From contig JBGUSK010000124.1 of the NCBI GenBank assembly GCA_045132495.1, forward strand, positions 1 through 15,409: 15,409 bases of DNA, read 5' to 3'. Below are positions 6,900 through 13,743 of the stretch, one piece after another. The notes under the pieces were generated by a model, which ran no database searches, was not told the origin of the DNA, and saw only the letters and a program-made list of their open reading frames with translations. Source of the stretch: UBA11524 sp045132495 (GTDB lineage Bacteria > Bacillota > Clostridia > Christensenellales > Aristaeellaceae). Both the position numbers and the translations under genes were made by a program. Positions within the stretch are counted from its first letter, which is position 1. Each line of letters starts with the position of its first letter.

Positions 6900-8096
6900 T
6901 TACTCAGCAGTATAATTGTCGAAGTAGCCCTGGATGTAAACGATGGGGGTTCCCTTGTCGCCAGAACCAGAGGTCAGGTCACACAGGGAGCCGATCAAGT
7001 CGGTGATGCGGCGAGGCGTGGTTCCCTGGGCAGCCATCTGGCCCACGAGAGAGGAGCCGTCCTTTGCGCTTATCTTTGCTTTGATGGCATCCTGCAGGGC
7101 CTTGCCGGACAGAGTGGCGAAGTCGTTGTCCGCCAGATACTTCAGCTTCAGCTCGTTCGGGGTGCCTTCCAACCCAGCGGTGTAGGCAGGGGAGACAACC
7201 GGATCGGCCAGCTCCCAAATTTTGCCCACAGGATCCTTGAAGGCACCGTCGCCATACACCATGACTTCGACATGCTTGCCGGTCATTTCCAGCAGCTTGG
7301 CCTGGATATCCTCCACCAGCCCCTGGCAATCACGGGGGAAGAGCTTCACGGTATTCTCGGTGGCTTTGTTGGAGCCAAGCAGACCGTAGCGCTCATTATA
7401 GCCGCTGCCATCCACGGAGGAGGTCATGATCTCGTCCAGACCGAACACGCGCTCAGCACCTGCGGCCTTCAGCAGACGCTTGGTGCGGGCACGGGTATGA
7501 ATATCACAGTTGAGCACGTTCTTGGTGTAGTTCAGGATCGCGCGGGGATCATTGGCGAAGACAACTTCGACCTCAGCGCCCATCTCGCGAATCAGGTTGG
7601 AGTAGTATTCCACATAGTCCACGCCGGTGAAGGGATGCTTGACATAGCCGAAATACTCGCGGTACTGCTTTTCGTTCAGCACATCGCGGTAGGGATCAAC
7701 ACCGTGCTTGTCCATCACGTCCCAGTCGATGAGGTGGTTGCCAACTTCATCGGAGGGATAGGAGAGCATCAGCACGACCTTCTTGCAGCCCTTTGCGATG
7801 CCGCGCAGGCAGATGGCAAAGCGATTGCGGCTCAGGATAGGGAAAATGACGCCGACGGTTTCGCCGCCCAGCTTGGTCCGGACATCATCGGCGATGTTGT
7901 CAACGGATGCGTAGTTACCCTGTGCACGGGCAACGATGGCTTCGGTCATGCAGATCACATCACGGTCACGGACGACGATTTCGCCTGTTTTGACGGCGTC
8001 AGCCACGCAGGTGGTCACGATCTGAGCCAGGTCATCGCCCTCGCGGATGATCGGCGCACGCACGCCCATAGAAACAGTTCCCAGCATACGGCTCAT
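6900..8096 (-). CDS. CofE-like protein (coenzyme F420-0:L-glutamate ligase family domain)
   Basis: A 398-residue protein. Its N-terminal region resembles the F420 ligase (CofE) family: GVRAPIIREGDDLAQIV, then a helix, then VRDRDVICMTEAIVARAQGNY, which corresponds to the family's 'duty to use a verified cofactor-binding strand' region before the Gly/Asn-rich segment. CofE adds glutamate to coenzyme F420-0 using GTP in archaea and actinobacteria. Clostridia are not known to make F420, and I see no other F420 gene here. This long form, about 150 residues longer than archaeal CofE, is therefore probably a relative with another acceptor, perhaps a different glutamyl or amino-acid ligation. The start is ATG 8096, with AGGAG at 8105-8109; the in-frame GTG at 8105 overlaps that site and is unlikely. 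The gene is monocistronic, with its own promoter and a strong terminator. It contains no TTA, CTA or TCA codons, a sign of strong codon bias. Confidence 0.7.
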   Translation of the reverse strand: MSRMLGTVSMGVRAPIIREGDDLAQIVTTCVADAVKTGEIVVRDRDVICMTEAIVARAQGNYASVDNIADDVRTKLGGETVGVIFPILSRNRFAICLRGIAKGCKKVVLMLSYPSDEVGNHLIDWDVMDKHGVDPYRDVLNEKQYREYFGYVKHPFTGVDYVEYYSNLIREMGAEVEVVFANDPRAILNYTKNVLNCDIHTRARTKRLLKAAGAERVFGLDEIMTSSVDGSGYNERYGLLGSNKATENTVKLFPRDCQGLVEDIQAKLLEMTGKHVEVMVYGDGAFKDPVGKIWELADPVVSPAYTAGLEGTPNELKLKYLADNDFATLSGKALQDAIKAKISAKDGSSLVGQMAAQGTTPRRITDLIGSLCDLTSGSGDKGTPIVYIQGYFDNYTAE

Positions 8097-8104
8097 ATGA
8101 AACA

Positions 8105-8109
8105 CTCCT
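8105..8109 (-). promoter_or_regulatory. Ribosome binding site of the CofE-like gene
   Basis: On the minus strand AGGAG lies 8 bases before ATG 8096. It overlaps an in-frame GTG at 8105, which rules that GTG out as the likely start. Confidence 0.75.
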
Positions 8110-8174
8110 AATCTGCATAAAGCAGCGACATATGCAAACGAATACGGCTTTTGCCGAAGTCCATTTACTTCAGT

Positions 8175-8203
8175 ATTATAATACTATCTTGTCGATTTGG
8201 AAA
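8175..8203 (-). promoter_or_regulatory. Likely promoter of the CofE-like gene
   Basis: On the minus strand a perfect TATAAT lies at 8175-8180 with TTTCCA at 8198-8203, a 17-base spacer. The -10 is good, the -35 is weak. The -10 falls in a near-palindrome (GTATTATAATAC), so TATAAT is also present on the plus strand, but there it lacks a suitable gene at the right distance. The region 8110-8340 holds this promoter, the divergent one at 8282-8310, and otherwise AT-rich sequence without a gene. Confidence 0.55.
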
Positions 8204-8281
8204 GAGTTAAATTCAATTTTTTCTGAATTTTTTTGTCTTTCCGCTGATTTTTTCGGATTACATTCCCAGCACCTTTCTGTG

Positions 8282-8310
8282 TTGTCATACAGCGAAAAAT
8301 CTGGTATAAT
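8282..8310 (+). promoter_or_regulatory. Sigma-A type promoter of the nrnA-nrnA-surE operon
   Basis: TTGTCA at 8282-8287 and a perfect TATAAT at 8305-8310 are separated by 17 bases and lie 30 bases before the first start codon. It is divergent from the promoter of the CofE-like gene. Confidence 0.88.
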
Positions 8311-8340
8311 GTCAACATTACAGAGAATGAGGTGCAACCC

Positions 8341-9282
8341 ATGTTTGAACAGGTACTGAAGGCTATCACCGACCATCAGGTGATTATCATTCACAGACAT
8401 ACAAATCCAGATGGCGATGCGTTGGGCAGTCAGATTGGCTTGAAGTATATCATTCTGGCGAACTTCCCGGAAAAAAAAGTATATACAGTGGGCGACGAGG
8501 CCGGGAGGTATGCATTCATGGCAGATTCCGTGATGGATACTATCAGCGATGATGTATATGAGGACGCGCTGGCGATCATCCTCGATACCTCTGCCCGTAA
8601 ACTCATCAGCGACGACCGGTATGAAAAGGCGGCGATGACCGTCCGTATGGATCATCATCTGTTCTGTGAAAAGATCGCGCAGCTCGAGGTGGTGGACAGC
8701 GAATGTGAGAGCTGCTGTGGGCTGGTGACAGATTTCTGCATGACTTGTGGGTTGAAACTGCCAGCTGCTGCTGCCACTGCGCTTTATACTGGTATGGTGA
8801 CGGATTCCGGCCGTTTTCGTTTTGATTCTGTCAGTGCGCGAAGCTTCCGTGCGGCTGCATTTCTGATGCAGCATCCCATTGACACAGGGGAGCTTTATCG
8901 AAATCTGTATGCCAGTGATTATGAACAGATGAAACTGCGTGCTCAATTTGTGCTGAAGATCAAGTTCACAGAGAGGAATGTGGCTTATATCTATACCACG
9001 CTGGATGAGGTAAAGGCGTACCCGGCTGACTTGTTCGGTATCAGCCGAGGCATGGTCAGCACCATGTCTGATATCAAGGGTGTGGATATCTGGGTCAACT
9101 TCACAGAGACGGAAAAGGGGGTTCTCTGTGAACTGCGTTCCAGTCGCTTTAATATTAACCCTGTCGCAGTCAAGTACGGTGGCGGCGGACATGCGAAGGC
9201 AAGTGGCGCGACAGTTCGTGACCGGGCGGAAGCCATGGCCATGCTGGCTGATCTTGATAAGTTGATGGAGGATAACGAATGA
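8341..9282 (+). CDS. nrnA: DHH/DHHA1 phosphoesterase, NrnA type (oligoribonuclease / pAp phosphatase), first copy
   Basis: A 313-residue cytoplasmic protein with all DHH-family motifs: HRHTNPDGDALGS at 19-31 (His20, Asp24, Asp26), LDTSA with Asp82, MDHH at 103-106, TDSGRF with Asp155, and the DHHA1 glycine motif GGGGHAKASGA at 280-290. NrnA-type enzymes use Mn2+ to degrade very short RNA (2-5 bases) to mononucleotides, and many also remove the 3' phosphate of pAp. The length is typical of B. subtilis NrnA (about 313). The start at ATG 8341 is set by AGGTG at 8330-8334; the in-frame GTG at 8332 lies inside that site. The stop overlaps the start of the next, related gene as ATGA, so the two are translationally coupled. 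The substrate preference (nanoRNA, pAp or cyclic dinucleotide products) cannot be assigned from sequence alone. Confidence 0.88.
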   Translation: MFEQVLKAITDHQVIIIHRHTNPDGDALGSQIGLKYIILANFPEKKVYTVGDEAGRYAFMADSVMDTISDDVYEDALAIILDTSARKLISDDRYEKAAMTVRMDHHLFCEKIAQLEVVDSECESCCGLVTDFCMTCGLKLPAAAATALYTGMVTDSGRFRFDSVSARSFRAAAFLMQHPIDTGELYRNLYASDYEQMKLRAQFVLKIKFTERNVAYIYTTLDEVKAYPADLFGISRGMVSTMSDIKGVDIWVNFTETEKGVLCELRSSRFNINPVAVKYGGGGHAKASGATVRDRAEAMAMLADLDKLMEDNE

Positions 9283-10265
9283 ATACCGCCATCAAGCAAA
9301 GTATTTTTGACAAAATCAAAGAGTACGACCGCATTCTGATCTTTAGGCACCGTCGTGTCGATGGCGACTGTGTTGGCGCAACCAAGGGCTTAAAGGATAT
9401 CATCTGTGCTTCCTTCCCCGAGAAGGATGTGCGGATTATTGATGATGAACACTCTGACTATCTTGCCTTCCTGGGGCCGGATGACGAGGCTGTGCCCGAT
9501 GAGTACTATACTTCCGCACTTGGCATTGTGGTGGATGTAGCGGATACGGACCGCATATCAAATCAGAAGTTCAGCCTGTGCAGAGAAATCATCAAAATCG
9601 ACCACCACATTGATCGCACGCCTTTCGGCGATATCAGCTGGGTGGAGGATGGACGTTCCTCCGCTTGTGAGATGATCGCGGATTTCTATGCGACCTTTCA
9701 GGATGAGCTGACTCTGACGCAGTGGGGCGCGACCTGCATTTATACGGGCATGGTGACGGACTCCGGTCGGTTTATGTACGAGGGTGTCTGCGGTGAATCC
9801 ATGCGTCTGGCGGGTCTGATCCTTGACAAGGGAGTCAAGACGGATTGGCTTTATGCCAACCTGTACCTAAAAACTTTTGATAGCCTCAAATTTACTGCCT
9901 ACATCTATGAGCACATGAACGTAACTGAAAATGGCGTGTGCTGGCTGCTGGTGGATAAGGAAATGCAGGAGAAATTCAACCTCAACATGGAATCCGCCAG
10001 CGCCGCTATCAGCAGTCTGAGCGGGATCCGCGGCTGTCTGTGCTGGATTGCCTTCATTGAAACAGGCGATGAGGATCATGCGATCCGAGTGCGGCTGCGT
10101 AGCCGCTTTGCAGCCATTAACCATATTGCCGAGAAATATCATGGAGGTGGGCATGCATGCGCCAGCGGTGCAACGGTCTACAGTATGCGTGAGATGCATG
10201 ATCTCCTTCAGGATGCGGACGCCCACGTCAAGGAATACAAGGAGAATAACGAAGGATGGCTATGA
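9279..10265 (+). CDS. DHH/DHHA1 phosphoesterase, NrnA type, divergent second copy
   Basis: A 328-residue paralogue of the preceding protein, beginning in its ATGA stop overlap. The catalytic ligands are kept: FRHRRVDGD with His24, Asp28 and Asp30, VDVAD with Asp86, IDHH at 107-110, TDSGRF with Asp161, and the DHHA1 motif HGGGHACASGA near the end. It differs from the first copy in motif I, where the Asn-Pro before Asp-Gly-Asp is replaced by Arg-Val, in a much changed middle and substrate domain, and in a longer polar C-terminus. The two copies share the same domain order and the shared segment YTGMVTDSGRF, so they arose by duplication, but are now well diverged, which points to different substrates or a heteromeric complex. 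Another ATGA overlap links it to surE, so all three are one operon. Confidence 0.85.
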   Translation: MNTAIKQSIFDKIKEYDRILIFRHRRVDGDCVGATKGLKDIICASFPEKDVRIIDDEHSDYLAFLGPDDEAVPDEYYTSALGIVVDVADTDRISNQKFSLCREIIKIDHHIDRTPFGDISWVEDGRSSACEMIADFYATFQDELTLTQWGATCIYTGMVTDSGRFMYEGVCGESMRLAGLILDKGVKTDWLYANLYLKTFDSLKFTAYIYEHMNVTENGVCWLLVDKEMQEKFNLNMESASAAISSLSGIRGCLCWIAFIETGDEDHAIRVRLRSRFAAINHIAEKYHGGGHACASGATVYSMREMHDLLQDADAHVKEYKENNEGWL

Positions 10266-10981
10266 GAATCTGTATTACCAATGATGACGGCATCCACAGC
10301 GAAGGCTTACTGCGTTTGGTGCAGTGGGCAAAAAAGCTGGGTGACGTCTATGTATTTGCACCTAAGGTGGAACAGAGTGCAAAATCCCATGCAGTGGAGA
10401 TCCATAAGGCCTTTGAGGCAAAACCTGCAGAGGTGCCTGGCACGGTCATGGCCTGGGCGGTGGATTCCACCCCGGCAGATTGCGTACGCTTTGCAGTTCT
10501 GGGGTTGCATGAGCAGTTTGATCTGGTGATCTCTGGTGTGAACCGCGGACTGAACATCGGCCAGGATATCATGTATTCCGGCACCTGCAGTGCGGCGATG
10601 GAGGCGGTTGCACTGGGGGCAAAGGGGCTTGCACTTTCCACCGAACCGGAGACCTTTGATGACGCGTTTGCGCAGTTGGATCATGTGTGGGAATTTATCA
10701 CGGAAAATGATCTGTATGGCAAATGTCGTTTGTGGAATGTCAATATACCGTTGAAGACGACAGGCGAAATCCGCATTACCCGTCAGGGTGGGCCCTACTA
10801 CTCAGATGATTTCGCGCCCGAAGCGAATGACATGTACCGGCCAGTTGGGAAGGCGGTTTATGAACCTGTCGAGAACTCCGATTTCGACACTGATTGCACA
10901 TTGCGTGACCGCTGCATTTCCCTTTCGCCGTTAACGATTGACCGTACGGACTGGAATACTTTCAAGATATTTCAGCAGTGA
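10262..10981 (+). CDS. surE: 5'/3'-nucleotidase SurE
   Basis: A 239-residue protein matching SurE: MRICITNDDG at the N-terminus with metal ligands Asp8 and Asp9, Ser39 in EQSAKSHAV, and Asn94 in SGVNRGLNIGQDIMYSGTCSAA, the most conserved block of the family. SurE is a divalent-metal phosphatase that removes phosphate from nucleoside 5'- and 3'-monophosphates and can trim short polyphosphate. The start is taken as ATG 10262, which gives the usual MRI(L/C) beginning and overlaps the previous stop as ATGA; an ATG two codons earlier at 10256 is possible. Placed after two NrnA-type enzymes, it fits a path in which oligonucleotides are cut to mononucleotides and then to nucleosides. A terminator hairpin follows. 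Confidence 0.95.
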   Translation: MRICITNDDGIHSEGLLRLVQWAKKLGDVYVFAPKVEQSAKSHAVEIHKAFEAKPAEVPGTVMAWAVDSTPADCVRFAVLGLHEQFDLVISGVNRGLNIGQDIMYSGTCSAAMEAVALGAKGLALSTEPETFDDAFAQLDHVWEFITENDLYGKCRLWNVNIPLKTTGEIRITRQGGPYYSDDFAPEANDMYRPVGKAVYEPVENSDFDTDCTLRDRCISLSPLTIDRTDWNTFKIFQQ

Positions 10982-11007
10982 TGGCTGGAAAGCCAAAACA
11001 AAGTTGG

Positions 11008-11040
11008 AGCCGCATCCTATATGGATGCGGCTTCGTTTAG
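11008..11040. terminator. Hairpin terminator between surE and the convergent minus-strand operon
   Basis: A perfect 10-base stem (AGCCGCATCC at 11008-11017 with GGATGCGGCT at 11023-11032) encloses TATAT. Only a short, broken T run (TCGTTT) follows on the plus strand, and a looser one (CCAACTTTGTTTT) on the minus strand, so it may serve both genes at moderate strength. Confidence 0.7.
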
Positions 11041-11050
11041 ATTGAACTGT

Positions 11051-12391
11051 TTACTCGTTGGGCAGCTGCACATCGTACAGGCCAGCGGGGAACTGAGACA
11101 CGCCAATCTTGGCAATGTCAGAGATGTAGGACACGTTGGAGGTGCTGATGGTGTTGTAGGTGCTGTAGGTGCCCATGTAGTACTGGCCCAGATCACCCAG
11201 ATCACCGATCAGGGTGCCGCGCTCGGCATCCCAGGTGTAGGGGACGGAGGGAGCGGCTTCGATCTTCTGAGTGTTCTTCAGAGAACCGTCGTCCTTGGTG
11301 TAGGTGGTGATGTTGATGTAGTTCTTCACGCCGTCCTTCAGGCAGTACAGGTAGTAGCCGCCTTCAGCCTGCTCCAGGTAAACGGGTGCAGCGTCGGACA
11401 GGGAAGTGGAGGTCGCCAGGTAGTTGCCGGACATTTCGCCGGTCAGGTACAGCATAGCGGGGGTCTCCAGAGCGTTCTGCTGCAGCGCGAAGACGTAGGC
11501 CTTGCCGACCTCGGGATTCTCCACCAGCTCAGGCACCATGGTGGCGAAGCCAGCGGGGAACTGGGAAGCGCCGATTTTGGTGACATCGGAGATGTAGGAC
11601 ACATTGGAGGTGCTCATGGTGTTGTAGGTGCCGTAGGTGCCCAGGTAGAACTTGCCCAGCTCGCCCAGATCGGCGATCATGGTGCCGCGCTCGGCATCCC
11701 AGGTGTAGGGAACAGAGGGGGCGTCCTCGATCTTCTGGGTGTTCTTCAGGGAGCCGTCGTCCTTGGTGTAGGTGGTGATGTTGACGTACTTCTTGGCCTC
11801 GCCGACATTGAAGCAGATGTAGTAGCCGCCCTCGGTCTCCTCGAGGTAGACGTCAACAGCTTCCATGACATTGGCGGTGGTGGCCAGGTAGTTGCCGGAC
11901 ATTTCGCCGGTCAGGTACAGGGTGGTGGGAGGGGTCAGACCATTCTGGTTCAGGGCGAACTTGTAGGTCTTGCCCACCTCGGGGATCTCGGCATACACAA
12001 CGCCGGTGGTGGCGATGGCAGGCACGTTGTGCTTGAAGGTGACAGCGACAGTCTCTTTGGTGACGGGGGAGGTGATGGTACCGGTCAGGACGTAGACGAC
12101 CTCTTCGGGGTTCTTTTCGTTCACGTCGATGGTGACGGTGCCGTCTTCATTGGCGACGACCTTCACGGCTTCGTTGTCAACGGTCCAGGTCACGGGGTAG
12201 GTGGTGCCGCCGATGTTCACAGCGCCAACCAGGTTATAGTCGGTCATGGTGGTCACGGGGCTGTTCTTGTACATGGTACGCAGGTAGGAACGAGCGTTGC
12301 CCATGTAGGGGTCGGAAGCGGTCTCGGCGGACGCGAAGCACGCGGTCATCACCAGAGCCGCCAGCACGAGCATAGCAAGCAGCTTCTTCAT
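11051..12391 (-). CDS. Secreted protein with an Ig-like domain and two 150-residue tandem repeats
   Basis: A 446-residue exported protein that I cannot name. Residues 1-22 are a signal peptide; cleavage after FASA is likely, but Cys18 in VMTAC could make it a lipoprotein. Residues about 28-125 resemble the atrophied bacterial Ig domain (YLRTMYKNSPVTT, then a core of V/T strands including TYPVTWTVD). Residues 138-288 and 294-443 are two copies of one unit, each running from EVGK to a final PAG or LP; over an 81-residue core they agree at 67 positions by eye. Each unit holds LYLTGEMSGNYLATT and TWDAERGT motifs and many Tyr, Thr and Gly, typical of an all-beta fold. A GGAG site lies before the ATG, 24 bases after the stop of the nuclease gene, so it belongs to that operon. 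No TTA, CTA or TCA codons occur, suggesting high expression. A role in surface display or ligand binding is possible but unproved. Confidence 0.7.
   Translation of the reverse strand: MKKLLAMLVLAALVMTACFASAETASDPYMGNARSYLRTMYKNSPVTTMTDYNLVGAVNIGGTTYPVTWTVDNEAVKVVANEDGTVTIDVNEKNPEEVVYVLTGTITSPVTKETVAVTFKHNVPAIATTGVVYAEIPEVGKTYKFALNQNGLTPPTTLYLTGEMSGNYLATTANVMEAVDVYLEETEGGYYICFNVGEAKKYVNITTYTKDDGSLKNTQKIEDAPSVPYTWDAERGTMIADLGELGKFYLGTYGTYNTMSTSNVSYISDVTKIGASQFPAGFATMVPELVENPEVGKAYVFALQQNALETPAMLYLTGEMSGNYLATSTSLSDAAPVYLEQAEGGYYLYCLKDGVKNYINITTYTKDDGSLKNTQKIEAAPSVPYTWDAERGTLIGDLGDLGQYYMGTYSTYNTISTSNVSYISDIAKIGVSQFPAGLYDVQLPNE
11063..11512 (-). repeat. Tandem coding repeat, copy 2 (residues 294-443)
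   Basis: The second copy of the repeat in the secreted protein. It is nearly the same as copy 1 also at the DNA level, with a period of 468 bases (156 codons). Best agreement is over 11125-11320. Confidence 0.85.
11528..11980 (-). repeat. Tandem coding repeat, copy 1 (residues 138-288)
   Basis: The first copy of the repeat. Differences from copy 2 are mostly conservative exchanges (Ile/Val, Phe/Tyr, Met/Leu, Asp/Glu), which fits selection on both copies after duplication. Confidence 0.85.
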
Positions 12392-12415
12392 GGTCGATTG
12401 GCTCCTTTTCTATCT

Positions 12416-13732
12416 TTAGTCGTTGAAAGTAATGCTGTTCATGGTGAATACCTTCACCTGATATTGCCCCTCGTAGAAGTCTACGATGCCCTTCACACTG
12501 ATGGTCTTGTCTGTGAACATATCTGCGGTGACGGGGGTACCGTCCGCGCCGTAGAGGGGGATGGTGCGCACGATCACAGTGTGTTCGCCGGACTGACATG
12601 TCAGCGTCAGTGCGCCGCGGGAGGAGGATTCTTCATCGGTGGTGGTGTACACCTCAGTGACGGTGAGATCCTTTATCTCCACGGAGGTCGCCAGGGCCAA
12701 TTCCGCGTAGTCGAAGGTCTGCGCGGCGTCCTCGCCCTGGAGTGTGACCTGGCTGGCAAAGGTGTCAGCATCAGTTGGCACATAGGCAGGTCTGTGGCCT
12801 TCGGAGAGCAGCTGGATGTTGTTGGGATCCTTGGGCTTCATCCTGCGGTAAGTGAGGTCGGAGACCTGCCAGGAGTCGCCAGCCTCGTAGTATTGAACCG
12901 TACCGACGACGCGGACTTCGTTGCCCACGGACAGGATGCTCAGGCCGGAACCCGACAGGTTGAAGCCGTAGTACACGGGCATGCCGTAGTACAGGCCGGT
13001 CTCCTCGTCGTAGCTCTCCACATACACAGAATTGGAATCGTTGATCGTAACGACGCCATTGAAGGCAACCTTAATGCCGTTGTAGGCTTCCAGGTTTGTG
13101 CGCAGCTCCTTGAGGGTGAGTTCCACTGCGTCGCCGTAGTAGTAGTCGGGATCCTTCTGGCCAGAGTAGACGTTGAGCTTCTGTGCGCGGGCCTGGTTCA
13201 GGGCGTTCATGCAGATGGTGCCGTAGCGATTCTGCTGCGTACCGCTGGCGATGGCCAAGCCGTTTTGCAGGATCTCCAGGTTCAGATTGCGGTAGGCCGT
13301 ATCGCCGGGGAGGCGGTACCACACCCATACCAGATGACGCTCGCCGGTGGAGTCCAGGCTCCACTCGCCGTTATCGGACTCGACCCAGATGGATTCTGCG
13401 TTTTCCAGCTTTTCACGGGTGAAGGCGGCTGCCTTTTTGCCGTATTCCTCAATTTTTCCGGTGGATTCGGGGGTATTGATGGCCAAAAAACGCGCCTTGA
13501 GCACGCCGGATTCACAGATTTGCTCATCTACATAGAAGTGAACAGTGTCTCCGTCAACATAGGTTTTCACAGTCACTTCAGTCTTCACTGTTTCTGAGGA
13601 ACGGTTGAAATCAAGCTGGGCTACATAGTCAATGAACCCGGTCTGCTCTGCCTGCGCGAAGGATGGGACCAGTACGCAGAGCAGCATGCAGACGAGGATG
13701 CAGAGGTTCAATCGCAGAGGAAATGTTTTCAT
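12416..13732 (-). CDS. Secreted staphylococcal-nuclease-type (thermonuclease) protein with OB-fold-like tail
   Basis: A 438-residue exported protein. Residues 1-28 are a signal peptide with likely cleavage at FAQA|E. Residues about 50-190 are an SNase domain: VDGDT (Asp62, matching SNase Asp21), ARFLAINTPES (Arg81 for Arg35, Asn86 in place of Asp40, Thr87, Glu89 for Glu43), and DSTGERHLVWVW (Arg132 probably for Arg87). SNases cut DNA and RNA using Ca2+. The key arginines and glutamate are kept, so activity is likely. The rest looks like one or two beta-rich OB-fold-like domains (about 205-295 and 325-436) such as those next to SNase in secreted nucleases like B. subtilis YhcR. The start at ATG 13732 gives a standard signal peptide; a GTG at 13765 is in frame but would put 11 charged residues ahead of it. 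No strong ribosome binding site is seen, and the gene starts 11 bases after the upstream stop, so translation may be coupled. Confidence 0.85.
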   Translation of the reverse strand: MKTFPLRLNLCILVCMLLCVLVPSFAQAEQTGFIDYVAQLDFNRSSETVKTEVTVKTYVDGDTVHFYVDEQICESGVLKARFLAINTPESTGKIEEYGKKAAAFTREKLENAESIWVESDNGEWSLDSTGERHLVWVWYRLPGDTAYRNLNLEILQNGLAIASGTQQNRYGTICMNALNQARAQKLNVYSGQKDPDYYYGDAVELTLKELRTNLEAYNGIKVAFNGVVTINDSNSVYVESYDEETGLYYGMPVYYGFNLSGSGLSILSVGNEVRVVGTVQYYEAGDSWQVSDLTYRRMKPKDPNNIQLLSEGHRPAYVPTDADTFASQVTLQGEDAAQTFDYAELALATSVEIKDLTVTEVYTTTDEESSSRGALTLTCQSGEHTVIVRTIPLYGADGTPVTADMFTDKTISVKGIVDFYEGQYQVKVFTMNSITFND

Positions 13733-13743
13733 GGTTGGGCAGA

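Noticed and set aside
6897..8111. An open frame of 404 codons on the plus strand
   Set aside because: It is the register-matched antisense of the CofE-like gene, which has its own promoter, ribosome binding site and terminator.
11021..13597. An open frame of 858 codons on the plus strand
   Set aside because: It lies exactly in codon register opposite two well-supported minus-strand genes with signal peptides and known domains. Its translation is rich in Gly, Val and His, as expected from reverse complements of Ala, Tyr, Asp and Thr codons, and it has no domain.
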